DNA of 64,000 bases, from assembly GCF_002138415.1 (NCBI RefSeq), contig NZ_CP015612.1:2830001-2894000 (forward strand), given 5' to 3'. The notes beneath the pieces are model-generated. The model did no database searches. It was not told the origin of the DNA and was given only the letters and a program-made list of their open reading frames with translations. Positions 8,675 through 18,417 of this stretch are shown piece by piece (the first letter of the stretch is position 1; the number at the start of each line of letters is the position of its first letter). A program made the translations under genes and the position numbers. Origin of the DNA: Stenotrophomonas maltophilia. GTDB lineage: Bacteria; Pseudomonadota; Gammaproteobacteria; Xanthomonadales; Xanthomonadaceae.

Positions 8675-9282
8675 GGCCCCAGATCCTTCACCACCGCCTG
8701 CCCTTGCTGGAGGATCCCGGCCAGCAGACGGCCGCCGGCGACCTGCCGACCCATATGCTCGTTGAGGTAGATCGCCTGAAGCCTTCCCGCAGCCAAGACG
8801 TCCTCCGACGCAAAACTGTCAGGGCGGCCTCTCAGTGGTTCACCTGGCGAGGCCAGGCCCCCATCGAGCTGCTGCACGACCGCGGGAGTCGCGCTGTCGT
8901 TCTTGGCGTAAGCCGTCGCCACCATCCGCTCATTCTTCGGCGACCAGCCGCCAAGCACTAGCTCCGTACCTAAGCTCTGCTTCGGAAGGCCTGCATCAAT
9001 GGCAGCGCGCTCATAGCTCGGCCACAGCTTGTCGATCACAAGCCCCAGCTCCTTTGTCAGCTGCTCAATTGTGAAATCGGCGCGATAGCTGGCCTGCAAG
9101 GCGAGCTCGTAGATCCGCAGAAAGAATTGCGACGAGCCCCGCGTAGCCAGGACCAGGTTGTGCTGAGGAATCAAGAGCAGCTTTGCGCCCGACGACGGAT
9201 TCCCTGTGAACGCGTCTTCCGCCAATGTATCTACAGCAACCAAAAGCTGGTCAGGACGCAGCAGAACGTTGAGGATGCTCAT
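8668..9282 (-). CDS. Hypothetical protein, possibly Ntn-hydrolase-like
   Basis: 204 residues from ATG 9282 (MSILNVLLRPDQLLVAVDTLAED); the frame continues 26 codons upstream but overlaps the divergent gene's start. The opening alternation of hydrophobic strands with VAVDT, then KLLLIPQHNLVLATRGSSQF, resembles the beta-sandwich start of proteasome-like Ntn hydrolases, but the N-terminal nucleophile is not evident. The C-terminal third is helical. It is divergent from the 9344 gene. Function unknown; the fold suggestion is weak. Confidence 0.6.
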   Translation of the reverse strand: MSILNVLLRPDQLLVAVDTLAEDAFTGNPSSGAKLLLIPQHNLVLATRGSSQFFLRIYELALQASYRADFTIEQLTKELGLVIDKLWPSYERAAIDAGLPKQSLGTELVLGGWSPKNERMVATAYAKNDSATPAVVQQLDGGLASPGEPLRGRPDSFASEDVLAAGRLQAIYLNEHMGRQVAGGRLLAGILQQGQAVVKDLGPI

Positions 9283-9343
9283 AGCGGGCTCGTTTGGGCG
9301 TCCGCGAACTATCGCCTCCCCCGCCCTGCCTGTCGAGACCACA

Positions 9344-9616
9344 ATGAGCGCCGAGATCAATGAAATCCTAGACCGCCTACAAGCCTGCGAGGCCGGCCTC
9401 GAGATGCACCGCGGCTATCTCAAGGCAATGGAGTACGCACTTCGAATGTGCGTACTCACTCACCCTGAGCCCCAAAAACTCTCCCATGCGTGGAGTCAGG
9501 TTTTACCCAGTATTGCGGCCAAGCACAGAGATAGTGGCGGCGATCTCTTCGCCGCTGCCTTCCAGCAATCTCTAACAGTTCTGACCGAGCAAATCGGCGA
9601 AGTCCAAGGAAGCTAG
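9344..9616 (+). CDS. Hypothetical helical protein (90 aa)
   Basis: Starts at ATG 9344, 62 bases from the divergent 9282 start. It is mostly helical: the first 45 residues form an amphipathic, coiled-coil-like stretch (EINEILDRLQACEAGLE). No domain recognised. A regulatory or structural phage accessory protein is possible. Confidence 0.55.
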   Translation: MSAEINEILDRLQACEAGLEMHRGYLKAMEYALRMCVLTHPEPQKLSHAWSQVLPSIAAKHRDSGGDLFAAAFQQSLTVLTEQIGEVQGS

Positions 9617-9833
9617 ACCACTGTGTAAAACCGGCGCGGCGCTGCTCACGCGCCCCCGGGTTGAGCTGCCTGCGGCCCCGGATCCGGCAAGGTCAGGATG
9701 CCCGCCCTGCCCGGCTGGCACCATCGGGCAACCTCGCCTTGTCGGGTCGGACTGTCCCTACACGCCCCGGGAAGGGTGCATCACGTCGCAGATAGGGCAT
9801 GATCGAGTTCACCCACGACCTATTCACGTAGTC

Positions 9834-10064
9834 ATGCCCGACACCGGTCTTTTCCAGATTAACGAGGTGATTGGGGTCCGAGAGGCAGACGGGACCCTGA
9901 TCCAGGTAACGCGAATCGATGCGGCATGCATGCGATGCCAGCGATGGTTCGCCGCTACCGCTGATCACAACCTCCAGGACGTAAACGGAGCCGCAGTGAT
10001 CAACTGCCCGAACTGCGATAACCGGCAAGCGATCAGCCGCAACCGGCTGCAGGATTTCAGGTAG
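9834..10064 (+). CDS. Small zinc-ribbon protein
   Basis: 76 residues. The two Cys pairs CMRCQRWF and CPNCDNRQ, about 28 residues apart, give a plausible CxxC-CxxC zinc ribbon; a basic C-terminus follows. It recalls the 7706 gene. Its 3' end is convergent with the two-gene minus-strand unit at 10096-10397. Function unknown. Confidence 0.55.
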   Translation: MPDTGLFQINEVIGVREADGTLIQVTRIDAACMRCQRWFAATADHNLQDVNGAAVINCPNCDNRQAISRNRLQDFR

Positions 10065-10095
10065 TCATCACACCGCACCGGAGCTGCTCGCCCGC

Positions 10096-10269
10096 CTAAT
10101 CGGAGGACTCCACACCTCTGCGGAGCCTGGAACGGCGCCAGCCGCCATGCGACTTGAAGTAGCCGGTATCTCCAGTCAGTGAGTACCTGAGTCCAACCCA
10201 CGCCGAAATCAGTACTGGAGCGTGCCAGCCACGCGCCTTCCGATAGGCGTATCGGTACGCCTTCATCAT
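10096..10269 (-). CDS. Small basic hypothetical protein (57 aa)
   Basis: ATG ATG start at 10269 overlaps the stop of the preceding 43-residue gene (CAATGATG), so the two are coupled. The peptide is rich in Arg, Tyr and Trp (MMKAYRYAYRKARGWHAP..., ending GVESSD), with a central hydrophobic segment PVLISAWVGLRYSL. No family recognised. Support comes from the overlap, amino-acid composition and location. Confidence 0.5.
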   Translation of the reverse strand: MMKAYRYAYRKARGWHAPVLISAWVGLRYSLTGDTGYFKSHGGWRRSRLRRGVESSD

Positions 10270-10397
10270 TGCGATTCCCGTCGTCGCATTGAGCGCCGCC
10301 TAGCGAGCGCACTCCAGCAGAGGGCAATTACATGGATTGCCCCCAGTAGGGCGCTTGCTGCCAGCACCGCGCCGGCCAGATCGATGAGCAGATTCAA
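10266..10397 (-). CDS. Small single-pass membrane protein (43 aa)
   Basis: TTG start at 10397, eight bases after AGGA. One hydrophobic segment of about 28 residues (LLIDLAGAVLAASALLGAIH and onward) is followed by an Arg-rich tail (ARRRSMRRRESQ), an N-out/C-in helix by the positive-inside rule. It is coupled by stop/start overlap to the 57-residue gene. The small size and membrane anchor resemble phage moron peptides or small toxins. Function unknown. Confidence 0.5.
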   Translation of the reverse strand: MNLLIDLAGAVLAASALLGAIHVIALCWSALARRRSMRRRESQ

Positions 10398-10531
10398 GGC
10401 AAAATCCTACATGCTCGTGGGGAACAAGCACAACCGAACGCCCGAGCATTGAGCGCCCAGCAGTCCCCCCTGCCGCCTTGCTTCAACAATCGACACCAAG
10501 CCGTGAGTGTGGCGTGAATACATCGGGAGTG

Positions 10532-10669
10532 ATGGTCGCCAGCCCGGACGATGCCATGGCCATGCTGCTGCTGGCCAGCGAGCCTCCGTCCATGGAGGCG
10601 TACCGGGTCAGCCGGGCGGTGAACACCCCCCGGAACAACCGCGAGGAACTGCTGGAACCAGTGGCCTGA
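10532..10669 (+). CDS. Small hypothetical protein (45 aa)
   Basis: Starts MVASPDDAMAMLLLASEPP at ATG 10532. GGGAG lies only two bases upstream, so the exact start is uncertain (GTG 10529 possible). Codon choice is strongly GC-biased at third positions, as in real genes here. It is convergent with the last late gene. Not recognised. Confidence 0.4.
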   Translation: MVASPDDAMAMLLLASEPPSMEAYRVSRAVNTPRNNREELLEPVA

Positions 10670-10673
10670 CGGC

Positions 10674-10880
10674 TCAGCTGCCGGTGGTTTCTGCCGCCTC
10701 TTCGGTCGCGGTCAGCCGATAGTAGCGCCCGGTTCGCATCGCAACGGCGTCCTCATACGGCACGGTCACCACGATCTGCGGGCCGGACACCGTGTTCGGC
10801 TCGTCGAAGGTGAGCTGCAGCTTGTCCGGCAGGGCGCTGCTCTCCAGCTTGGTGGCCAGGCGCATTTTCAGGTTCAGCAT
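10674..10880 (-). CDS. Small phage protein downstream of the tail tip gene
   Basis: 68 residues from ATG 10880 (MLNLKMRLATKLESS), with a GGAGGG-like site upstream. Predicted beta-rich, with segments KLQLTFDEP, QIVVTVPYEDA and GRYYRLTAT. It is the last gene of the late operon, 77 bases after the tip protein gene. It could be a tail-fibre accessory protein; no family recognised. Confidence 0.6.
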   Translation of the reverse strand: MLNLKMRLATKLESSALPDKLQLTFDEPNTVSGPQIVVTVPYEDAVAMRTGRYYRLTATEEAAETTGS

Positions 10881-10956
10881 GGGTGTTTCCTCAGTTGGTG
10901 GAGGGAGGTCCCTCCAGAATGACGGCCGCGGCAAAGCACCGCGGCCGGTGGATGAG

Positions 10957-13900
10957 CTACTGCTCGATAGACACGATCGACAAACTCTGGGTGATCGTCT
11001 GGCTGGTGAATGACCCGGACTGGTGACTGACACTCTGCTCGGAGTAACTCACGATCTCAGCGCGGTAGCTGCGGCGCGTGGCTCCGTCGCTGCTGTCGTT
11101 GAGCGTGACCGATGCCGACCAGTACGAGACGGCTCGATCGCTGGTGTCAGGCTCGTTGAAGATGTCCACTCGCCCGCTGATTGGGATCTGCTGCCACAAC
11201 GTCTCGTTCTGGCCGTTCAACTGGCGATACAGGTTGATCACGCCGCTGTTGCTACCTGCACCTGCAACGAAACCGTCAGGGCCAATCGCGTTGCTGATGC
11301 GCGTGTGGCGTCGGTTGTAGCCGACCACCACCTGCTTGTTGCGCCCGTTGGTATCGAACGGTCCCACCAACACGCTGTTACCGATGGTTTGCGTGGTCGT
11401 GGACTGCGCCGCGTTGCGCAGGATACCGGCGGCAATAGCACCGCCCCAGTACGCATTGCCATCCCGATCCATCCACATTGTGGCGTTGGTCTTGTTGGCG
11501 TTGGCAGCACCTACGTTGGGGCCGAAATAATCCACCAGGCCGTCGGCACCGAAGTTGTTCCCGATGATTCGCTGGGAATTGCCCGACCACACGCGCAGGT
11601 AGCCCTTGGTCAGCTCAAACCCGTCAGCACCACCGGGCGTGAGAATGTTCACGGCGCTGGCCAGGAAGTTGAGCTCCGAAGTCGAGCCGTTGTTCTTGTT
11701 CTGGATGCCGCTGATGTGACCGTCGACATTGGTGAACATCGAGATACCAGCAAATGACTCTTGGCCACCTGCGGACCAGGGAGAGGGCTCGTTCTGGTCT
11801 GGCGACACTTCTTCAAACATGGGGCGAACGAAGCGTGCAAACTGCTGGCCATCTGCAGCTTTCGGATGCATCGCCAAGCGGAACCCCACAGATCGGACGT
11901 TATCGGGCGCCGTGAACTTTACGAACACACGATCATAGTCACTGAGCTTGTTGCCACCGCCCTTGTTGGCATAGACCGATGCCGCCTCCATGCCGCCACC
12001 GGTGACCCATACAAAAGCCACGCCGCTGGTTCCGCTGGCATAGACGGATGCAATGTAGGTCTTGCCAGGATCAACCGGGATGTCACCTGTGTTGCGCCAG
12101 ATAAGCGCGCCCGTACCGCTTGACGTACCTCCCTTGGTGATGATCAGGGCGCGCATCCCGGTAGGCACGCCAGCATCGGAGTCACCCTGGATATAGCCGC
12201 TCTTTTGCTGTGCGCCAGAAGTGTCGGCTTCGAGGAACCAGCCAGTCGTAGTTCCGCTCACAGCATCGGCAAAGGTGGACGCTGACAGCTTGTTGCCAGC
12301 CCCGCTTTGATTGGCGACCCTGGTTGCGAGTTCAATCATAGCCGATGCGTCTGCCTTACCTTCAATCAAGGATTGAACGCTATCGAGCTTGCTGGCCTGC
12401 GCGGTGATGTCCTGCCCTTGCTGGGTGACAGTGGCCTGCATGGCGCTCACGCCATTGGCCGCAGCATTGGCAGTTTGCGTAGCGTTATATGCCTCCGTCA
12501 CATCCTGCAGCACGATGTCATCAAACTGGATCGACGTACCGTTGTTGGCACTGCTCACCACAGCCACCTGCAACACCGCCTGATTCTTGTCGGCAGGGAT
12601 GGTCAGGTAACCGCTGATCTTGACGTAAGAGTCAGACGGAATGTTGGCGACGCTCGATGTAGAAAAATTGGGATAGCTCAGGTTGGTGTTGTTCAAGCTT
12701 TGAGCCATTCGCAGCTGCACACTACCGGCCGTGTTGGTGCCTACGCGCCTGACCCACGTTTCAGCGTAATAGACACGCCCAGGCGTTACATCGAACGTCT
12801 GCAGAGGTGCCGAGCGAGTTCCACCCCCATCGAGCGTCATGCTCAACGAACGTGAACCCGTTCGACCGTCACCGACAACCTTGGCGTAGCTACCAAAGGT
12901 CTTGCCCACTGCTGCAGCTTCAAAGCTGCCATCAATGAACATGTTGCTGCCAGCGCGATTGGCCTGCTCAAGGTTGGCATTGACCGTGGTAACCGACTGA
13001 CCGAGCGCAGTGACGGTGCCCTGCAGATTGGTGACAGTGCCGGTCAGCGTGTTGGTGGCTGCCGCGTTGGCAGCCATCTGCAGCTGCACCTCCTCCATGG
13101 ACGCCCTATACCCGCTGGCAATGTCACCGACTTCCAGCTGCACGTTGTCCCACTCAACGTACTGGCCCATGGTGTTGTTGCCGTAGATGCGCAGATACGC
13201 ATTGGCACGCACAGCGTTGGAAGGTGCCACTGCCGAACTGGTGAAGCTCTTGCGCTCCCAAGTCTCACTGCTCAGTGTCTGAATACCACCCAGGCCGGTG
13301 TAGGAGATGGTGCCGCCACTGGCGTCAACCCATGAAATCTGCAGGAAGTACCGCGCACCTGGCGTGCCACGCACGTAGGTGGACAACGTGTGCTTCTGAC
13401 CCGGCACAACCTTGGCGGTTTTCAGCGCACCGTTGCTGACGGCTTCCAGATAGGACGTGGTGGGTACATTGTCCAGCTCCCATCGCCACGCGCGGGTGGA
13501 ACCCGGCAGTGTGGATGCTGCCCAAAGGCGACGGCTGACCTGGCCCGTCATACCTCCGCTGTTGTTCGACCAGCCTGGCACAGCAGCAGGGCTTGCCGTT
13601 TCGACCTCAAAGCTGCTGTTGGCCAGCTGGTTGTCAGATCCCACGTTGCCCAACGATGCGGTGACATTGGTCATCGCAGTACCAAGGCTGGTGATGTCGC
13701 TGCCTTGCAGCGTGACCTGAGACTGCAACGCCTGCAGCGTAGCGTTGCTGGCCTTGCCGTCCACATCGGTACGCAGCGCGTTGATGAGCCCAGACTGGGC
13801 CGCAATCTGGCCGCCCTGCGTGCTGACGGTATTGCTCAGCGACTGCAGCCCTTCGGCGTTGGCCAGAACATCGGTGACTTCCTCAACCGTCACGTCATCC

Positions 13901-16900
13901 ACCCGCAGATTTCCTGCGGTGTGGTCGCACACGATGTTCACGCGCAATGCGCTGACAGTGGTTGCCGTGACAACCAGCTCCAACCGCGTCCAGTTCGTCA
14001 TGTTGGCGACAAAGGGCAGGCCCGCAACCAGACCGCCATCTTGATTGCCTATACGCACCTTGCCGTTGCCTGCGCTGCCGTTGTAATCCGCGTCAGTCTG
14101 GTAGTACGCGCTGACACGATATTTCTTGCCGCTGACGACCGGCATGTTGACGCCGCCATTGGCGTTGATCGTGCGGGTGCCAGCAGCGCCGGTCACCTTG
14201 ATGCAACGACCGCTGCGACCTTCGGCAACAATGCTGACACTGGACGTGTTGGGGTAGGTCCAGCCCACGTTGTCGCCCAGCTCAAAGCTGCCGTTAAGCA
14301 CCATGTTGTTGCCCTGCGCGATCATCGCGGGCAGCGTGGCGTTGATCGTGGTAATCGACTGCGCCAGAGCGGTGGTCTTCGTGGTAGTGGCCTGTTCCAA
14401 CGCGGTGACGGACGCAGCAGAAGCCAGCTGGCCGCTTCCGGTCGGCATACGCGCTTCCATAGTGCCAATGCGCTGCACTTGTGCCTGGTCAGCCGTAACG
14501 CGAGCCTGCATCTCCTGATACATCAGGCCGCTGGTCAGCTGCGCCGGATCGGTGCCGGTGTACTGCCCTCGCATCTGCACGCCCAGCGTGGTGACGCTGC
14601 TGGCGATGACCTGATCAGCCTGCTGCAGCGCGGTCTGCACTTCCTGCACCAGCGCCACCGACGCGCCCGGCGACGGCCGGCCAATCGCTACGTAGTCGAA
14701 CAGCAGGCAACTTGCAGCCGTCTGCACAATGACCAAGGCCATGCGAACAGCGCGGATTGGCGAGGCACCATTCCAGGGGATGTCGGAAATATCGACAGTG
14801 GCGATGCCGCTGGCATCGAAGCTGGGCTCGGCGATGAGCAGAGATTTGGTGTCATCCCAGGTCTGATCAGCATCGGTGATCCAGCGCACCAGACCACGCC
14901 ACGGCGGCGTGCCAACTCGCTTGATGCGCGTCTTGATGAATCGATAGGCGTTGCTGTCGATGGCAAGGCCAGCGGGTGACTGTGCGTAGGCAGTAGTGCT
15001 GTTGGCCGGGCGTAGCATTCCGTCGACGACCGTTGGCGTACCGTTGCTGGTCCAGCCTTCCACTGTCGTGTTGAACAGCCAGATTTTTGCGCTGTCGAAC
15101 TGAGTGCCGCTACCGGCTGCCACACTGCCGATCTGCTGCGCCACCGACTCAAACTGAGATTGCGTCGTCGTCGCCAGGTTATCGACCGCAGCAACGCGTT
15201 CGGTCTTTTCGTTCAGGATCGCGTTCGCACGATCCAGCTTCTCCTGCGCGATGGCTTCGTTGGCATCGATCAGCCCGTCGGCAACCTGCTGCACGGCCGC
15301 CACACGGAACGCGGTTTCCTGGGCAATGGCGGCGGCACGCGCCTGCGCCTCGGCCGCGTCCGCGTTGATCCGGTCGAGCTTCTCCTGGTCGATCTGCCGC
15401 TGCTGCTCCACCTGCCGCCGGGTCTGCTCTTCCAGGCTCTCGCCAATTTCGCCGATCACCTCACCGAGGTTGGTGCCGAGCGAGCGCATCACAATCCGAG
15501 CGTCAACGGACAGCTCGCCCGAGGTGTTCACGCTGCGGCAGGCGAAGGTCCAGTCGCCGGACTGCGGGATGACCGCCTCGAAGGGCGCGGTGTGATACCC
15601 CGTCTCCCCCACCGGCGTCATCGCGTTCCAGTCGGGGTCGGCCACCTTCCCGGGCATGTAACGGATCTCGACGCCGGCGAAGTCGGCCGACCGCGTCGTA
15701 TCGCCCAGCCAGCCCCAGGTATAGAGCCGGATACCGCCGCTGCGCTCCTCCACGTCGAACATGTCCACCAGCACCGGCGGCACGTCGGCGCCCTGCGTGG
15801 CATACGTCACGGTCGCCGCCACGCCGGCCTGGCCCTCCGGGCTGTAGGGGCGCACGGTGATCGGGTACACGCCGGCACGGGGAATGCGCCAGCTCGCCGA
15901 GCGTGCAGTGGTGGACGCCACCTGCTCCAGCTCAGCGTTCTGGTCTAGGTCCGACAGCACGCGGATCTCGCCCACCGGCCCGGTGATATCGAACGAGGCC
16001 TGCAGCTCGGAGAACACCGTATCGCCCTGCACCACCTGGCGCTCGGTGATACGCAGATTGCTGGCCACCGGCCGGGTGGCCAGCTGTGAGCCGTTCTCCG
16101 GCGGAATGTACTGGCCGGTCTTGACGTAGTGCCAGAACTCCGGGCCCTCGGCTACCACGTCGACCGCGGCGCCCTTGAGGTCATTCTCCGGCTGCACGGA
16201 CACCACGCGGACGCGGTAGCCCGGCGTCTGCTTGAAGTCGTAGATCCAGATGGTGTCCCACGCGGGATTGCCGTCGCTGTCCCCCGGCAGCGCGGCGTCG
16301 GCCGGCCACGGATCGGCCAGCTGCAGCTGATCGCTTTCGCCGGTGAACGGCACCACCTTCAGCACGCGGTACACCCGTTCACCGGGGATGCGCAGGCCGA
16401 TGTAGGCGCTGGCCTGCGCACGGCCTGGCACTGGCACGTCGAGTTGCAGCGTCACGGCGCGCCCCGGCCCCATGGTGGCCGACAGCACCTGGCCACCAAA
16501 GCCCCACTGCGTCAGATCGTGCTGCAGCGCCAGCACCGACATGCGCCCATAGGCCAGGTGCTCGATATCGGTGCTGTAGCTGATCGACTTGTACTGGTAC
16601 AGGCTCTGCGCCAGGTGCCAGCGGGCAAGCGTGGCCGCATGCGCCTCGCTGGTCACGCCCTCGCCGGTCACCTGCGCCGGGTTGAGCATGGTGGTCACGC
16701 CCGGCGCCGGAACGCGCAGGGTCCTGGCCTCCCACGTGGCGCGGTCCAGGTAGCTGTACTCGATGCCGTCGGCACCGTTGGCCAGCGTGTACTCGACCTG
16801 GAACTGCCCCTTCTTGATGGTGGCCATGTTGACCACGCCCGACAGCGGCTGCTCGTCGGCGGCCCACGTCACGGCCAGCCGGCCCTTCGGCCATGCGATC

Positions 16901-18417
16901 TGGCCGAACCCGGCCAGCGCGATCGCATCCATCACCGCCTGGTGATTGCGCTTGTCGGTAACCAGGTAATCGTAGGTGAAGCCATTGGCCGCACAGTGCA
17001 ACGTGAAGGCTTTCAGAGCCTCCACGTCGATCTGACTGTCGGGCAGCCCCATGCCGGCGATGCGGACGCCCGCCGGCGACTTGATGCCGCGGGCGTAGGC
17101 CAGGATCTGTGCACCGGGGTTGCTGCTCTCTTCGGTGACCCAGCCGATGGCGTTACCCTTCCACACCGGGATCGGCTGCGCATGGGCTACGGTGCGCACC
17201 TCGTCCGGGCTGCCGTTGAGCTGTCCGGACGCCTTCATGCGGATGCCGATGCGCGGGATGCCGTCGTAACTGGCAGTATCCGGCAGCACGCTGACCAGGT
17301 TGGTCCAGGTGAAGCTGGCCTGCGCATTGTTGCCGTCGGTGTTCTGGCCGGTGGTGCGCACCTGCACTTCGTACTGGCCCGGGGCCACGTCCAGCCCGTA
17401 GGTGGCCCGACGCGACTTCTGCGTCCGGCCGGACACGGCATAGGTGCCAAACGGGCGCCAAGCGCTCTGGCCCACGGCACGGTACTGGATCTGGATCTGC
17501 TCGCGATTCTCATACTCGCGGCCCTTCGAGTCGGCGTCGAATATCCGGAAGTCGATGTTCACCTGCAGCCGGATTGCGCCCGGCGAGCTGGTGCGCTGCA
17601 CCCACTTGCTCGGGGTGTGCTTCGGGTCGCTGCTGGTGTCATAGATCACGCCGCCGTCGACACTGCCGGCGTTGCTGTAGAGCGGGATGGCCTGGTTGGG
17701 CATGCCCGGGAAGCCGTTGTGCCAGACCTCCACGCCCTCGTAGCTGCTCAGCAGCGCATCGCCGTTGTAGATCGCTTCGACGCGGCCCACGTTGAGTCCA
17801 GGGGTCAGCAGCAGCGACAGGTACTGCTCATCGCCCTCATAGTTCATGTAGGGCTTGCTGGCCACGTCAGGCGCAATACGCACGCTGCCGAAGAGCAGCG
17901 GCAGGGGTTCGTAGGCACGCGACCGGTTGCGCGGGGCCGACAGGGAAAAGACGGTATCGGCGGGCGTGATCTCTGCAGCCTTGGGCAGTTTCGGCCCCAG
18001 CACCTTGTTGATCAGGATGCTGCCGGCCACGTAGACCGCCACGCGCGCGATGGCCGTGCCGAGCACGGTGGACGTGCCGATGCTGAAACCGGCGATGGCC
18101 GCACCACCCAGCGTGAAGTAGGTCAGCGCGATCATGGCCACAAGGCGGATCGCACTCCTGCCGACCACACCCCGGATCTCGATCACCTGGCCGTGCTTCG
18201 GATAGACGTGGCACCACAGGTGCCGCTCCACGGGTCGGCCGCCGATGGTGACCAGCCACGCCTGCCCGTCCAGCCCATGCACGTGGCGCGCAAGGAAGCC
18301 ATACAGACTCTCACCCGGGCGCAGGTCCGCTTCCAGGTTCTGCTGGCCATCGAGCATCACCGGATGCGGGGTGATGATCAGACGGCCGGGATCGGTAGAC
18401 GGGAGCATCAGGCCCAT
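10957..18417 (-). CDS. J: Tail tip / host-specificity protein J homologue (giant, multimodular)
   Basis: 2486 residues, about twice lambda J. The N-terminus has a lambda gpI-like beta-grasp start and a hydrophobic stretch (about 90-145). The TipJ body (about 150-900) contains the PEG-type baseplate hub, and fibronectin-III-like and beta-sandwich segments follow (about 800-1000). A long Ala/Glu/Gln coiled coil (about 1000-1090) leads to at least five jelly-roll modules beginning near residues 1100, 1366, 1594, 1822 and 2039. Four open with a stretch like NMVLNGSFELGDNVGW, and they are separated by heptad-rich linkers. The C-terminal 300 residues are Gly/Asn/Ser-rich. It binds the host receptor and caps the tail. 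Start ATG 18417; ATG 18408 overlaps the upstream stop (TGATG) and is equally plausible. Confidence 0.93.
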   Translation of the reverse strand: MGLMLPSTDPGRLIITPHPVMLDGQQNLEADLRPGESLYGFLARHVHGLDGQAWLVTIGGRPVERHLWCHVYPKHGQVIEIRGVVGRSAIRLVAMIALTYFTLGGAAIAGFSIGTSTVLGTAIARVAVYVAGSILINKVLGPKLPKAAEITPADTVFSLSAPRNRSRAYEPLPLLFGSVRIAPDVASKPYMNYEGDEQYLSLLLTPGLNVGRVEAIYNGDALLSSYEGVEVWHNGFPGMPNQAIPLYSNAGSVDGGVIYDTSSDPKHTPSKWVQRTSSPGAIRLQVNIDFRIFDADSKGREYENREQIQIQYRAVGQSAWRPFGTYAVSGRTQKSRRATYGLDVAPGQYEVQVRTTGQNTDGNNAQASFTWTNLVSVLPDTASYDGIPRIGIRMKASGQLNGSPDEVRTVAHAQPIPVWKGNAIGWVTEESSNPGAQILAYARGIKSPAGVRIAGMGLPDSQIDVEALKAFTLHCAANGFTYDYLVTDKRNHQAVMDAIALAGFGQIAWPKGRLAVTWAADEQPLSGVVNMATIKKGQFQVEYTLANGADGIEYSYLDRATWEARTLRVPAPGVTTMLNPAQVTGEGVTSEAHAATLARWHLAQSLYQYKSISYSTDIEHLAYGRMSVLALQHDLTQWGFGGQVLSATMGPGRAVTLQLDVPVPGRAQASAYIGLRIPGERVYRVLKVVPFTGESDQLQLADPWPADAALPGDSDGNPAWDTIWIYDFKQTPGYRVRVVSVQPENDLKGAAVDVVAEGPEFWHYVKTGQYIPPENGSQLATRPVASNLRITERQVVQGDTVFSELQASFDITGPVGEIRVLSDLDQNAELEQVASTTARSASWRIPRAGVYPITVRPYSPEGQAGVAATVTYATQGADVPPVLVDMFDVEERSGGIRLYTWGWLGDTTRSADFAGVEIRYMPGKVADPDWNAMTPVGETGYHTAPFEAVIPQSGDWTFACRSVNTSGELSVDARIVMRSLGTNLGEVIGEIGESLEEQTRRQVEQQRQIDQEKLDRINADAAEAQARAAAIAQETAFRVAAVQQVADGLIDANEAIAQEKLDRANAILNEKTERVAAVDNLATTTQSQFESVAQQIGSVAAGSGTQFDSAKIWLFNTTVEGWTSNGTPTVVDGMLRPANSTTAYAQSPAGLAIDSNAYRFIKTRIKRVGTPPWRGLVRWITDADQTWDDTKSLLIAEPSFDASGIATVDISDIPWNGASPIRAVRMALVIVQTAASCLLFDYVAIGRPSPGASVALVQEVQTALQQADQVIASSVTTLGVQMRGQYTGTDPAQLTSGLMYQEMQARVTADQAQVQRIGTMEARMPTGSGQLASAASVTALEQATTTKTTALAQSITTINATLPAMIAQGNNMVLNGSFELGDNVGWTYPNTSSVSIVAEGRSGRCIKVTGAAGTRTINANGGVNMPVVSGKKYRVSAYYQTDADYNGSAGNGKVRIGNQDGGLVAGLPFVANMTNWTRLELVVTATTVSALRVNIVCDHTAGNLRVDDVTVEEVTDVLANAEGLQSLSNTVSTQGGQIAAQSGLINALRTDVDGKASNATLQALQSQVTLQGSDITSLGTAMTNVTASLGNVGSDNQLANSSFEVETASPAAVPGWSNNSGGMTGQVSRRLWAASTLPGSTRAWRWELDNVPTTSYLEAVSNGALKTAKVVPGQKHTLSTYVRGTPGARYFLQISWVDASGGTISYTGLGGIQTLSSETWERKSFTSSAVAPSNAVRANAYLRIYGNNTMGQYVEWDNVQLEVGDIASGYRASMEEVQLQMAANAAATNTLTGTVTNLQGTVTALGQSVTTVNANLEQANRAGSNMFIDGSFEAAAVGKTFGSYAKVVGDGRTGSRSLSMTLDGGGTRSAPLQTFDVTPGRVYYAETWVRRVGTNTAGSVQLRMAQSLNNTNLSYPNFSTSSVANIPSDSYVKISGYLTIPADKNQAVLQVAVVSSANNGTSIQFDDIVLQDVTEAYNATQTANAAANGVSAMQATVTQQGQDITAQASKLDSVQSLIEGKADASAMIELATRVANQSGAGNKLSASTFADAVSGTTTGWFLEADTSGAQQKSGYIQGDSDAGVPTGMRALIITKGGTSSGTGALIWRNTGDIPVDPGKTYIASVYASGTSGVAFVWVTGGGMEAASVYANKGGGNKLSDYDRVFVKFTAPDNVRSVGFRLAMHPKAADGQQFARFVRPMFEEVSPDQNEPSPWSAGGQESFAGISMFTNVDGHISGIQNKNNGSTSELNFLASAVNILTPGGADGFELTKGYLRVWSGNSQRIIGNNFGADGLVDYFGPNVGAANANKTNATMWMDRDGNAYWGGAIAAGILRNAAQSTTTQTIGNSVLVGPFDTNGRNKQVVVGYNRRHTRISNAIGPDGFVAGAGSNSGVINLYRQLNGQNETLWQQIPISGRVDIFNEPDTSDRAVSYWSASVTLNDSSDGATRRSYRAEIVSYSEQSVSHQSGSFTSQTITQSLSIVSIEQ

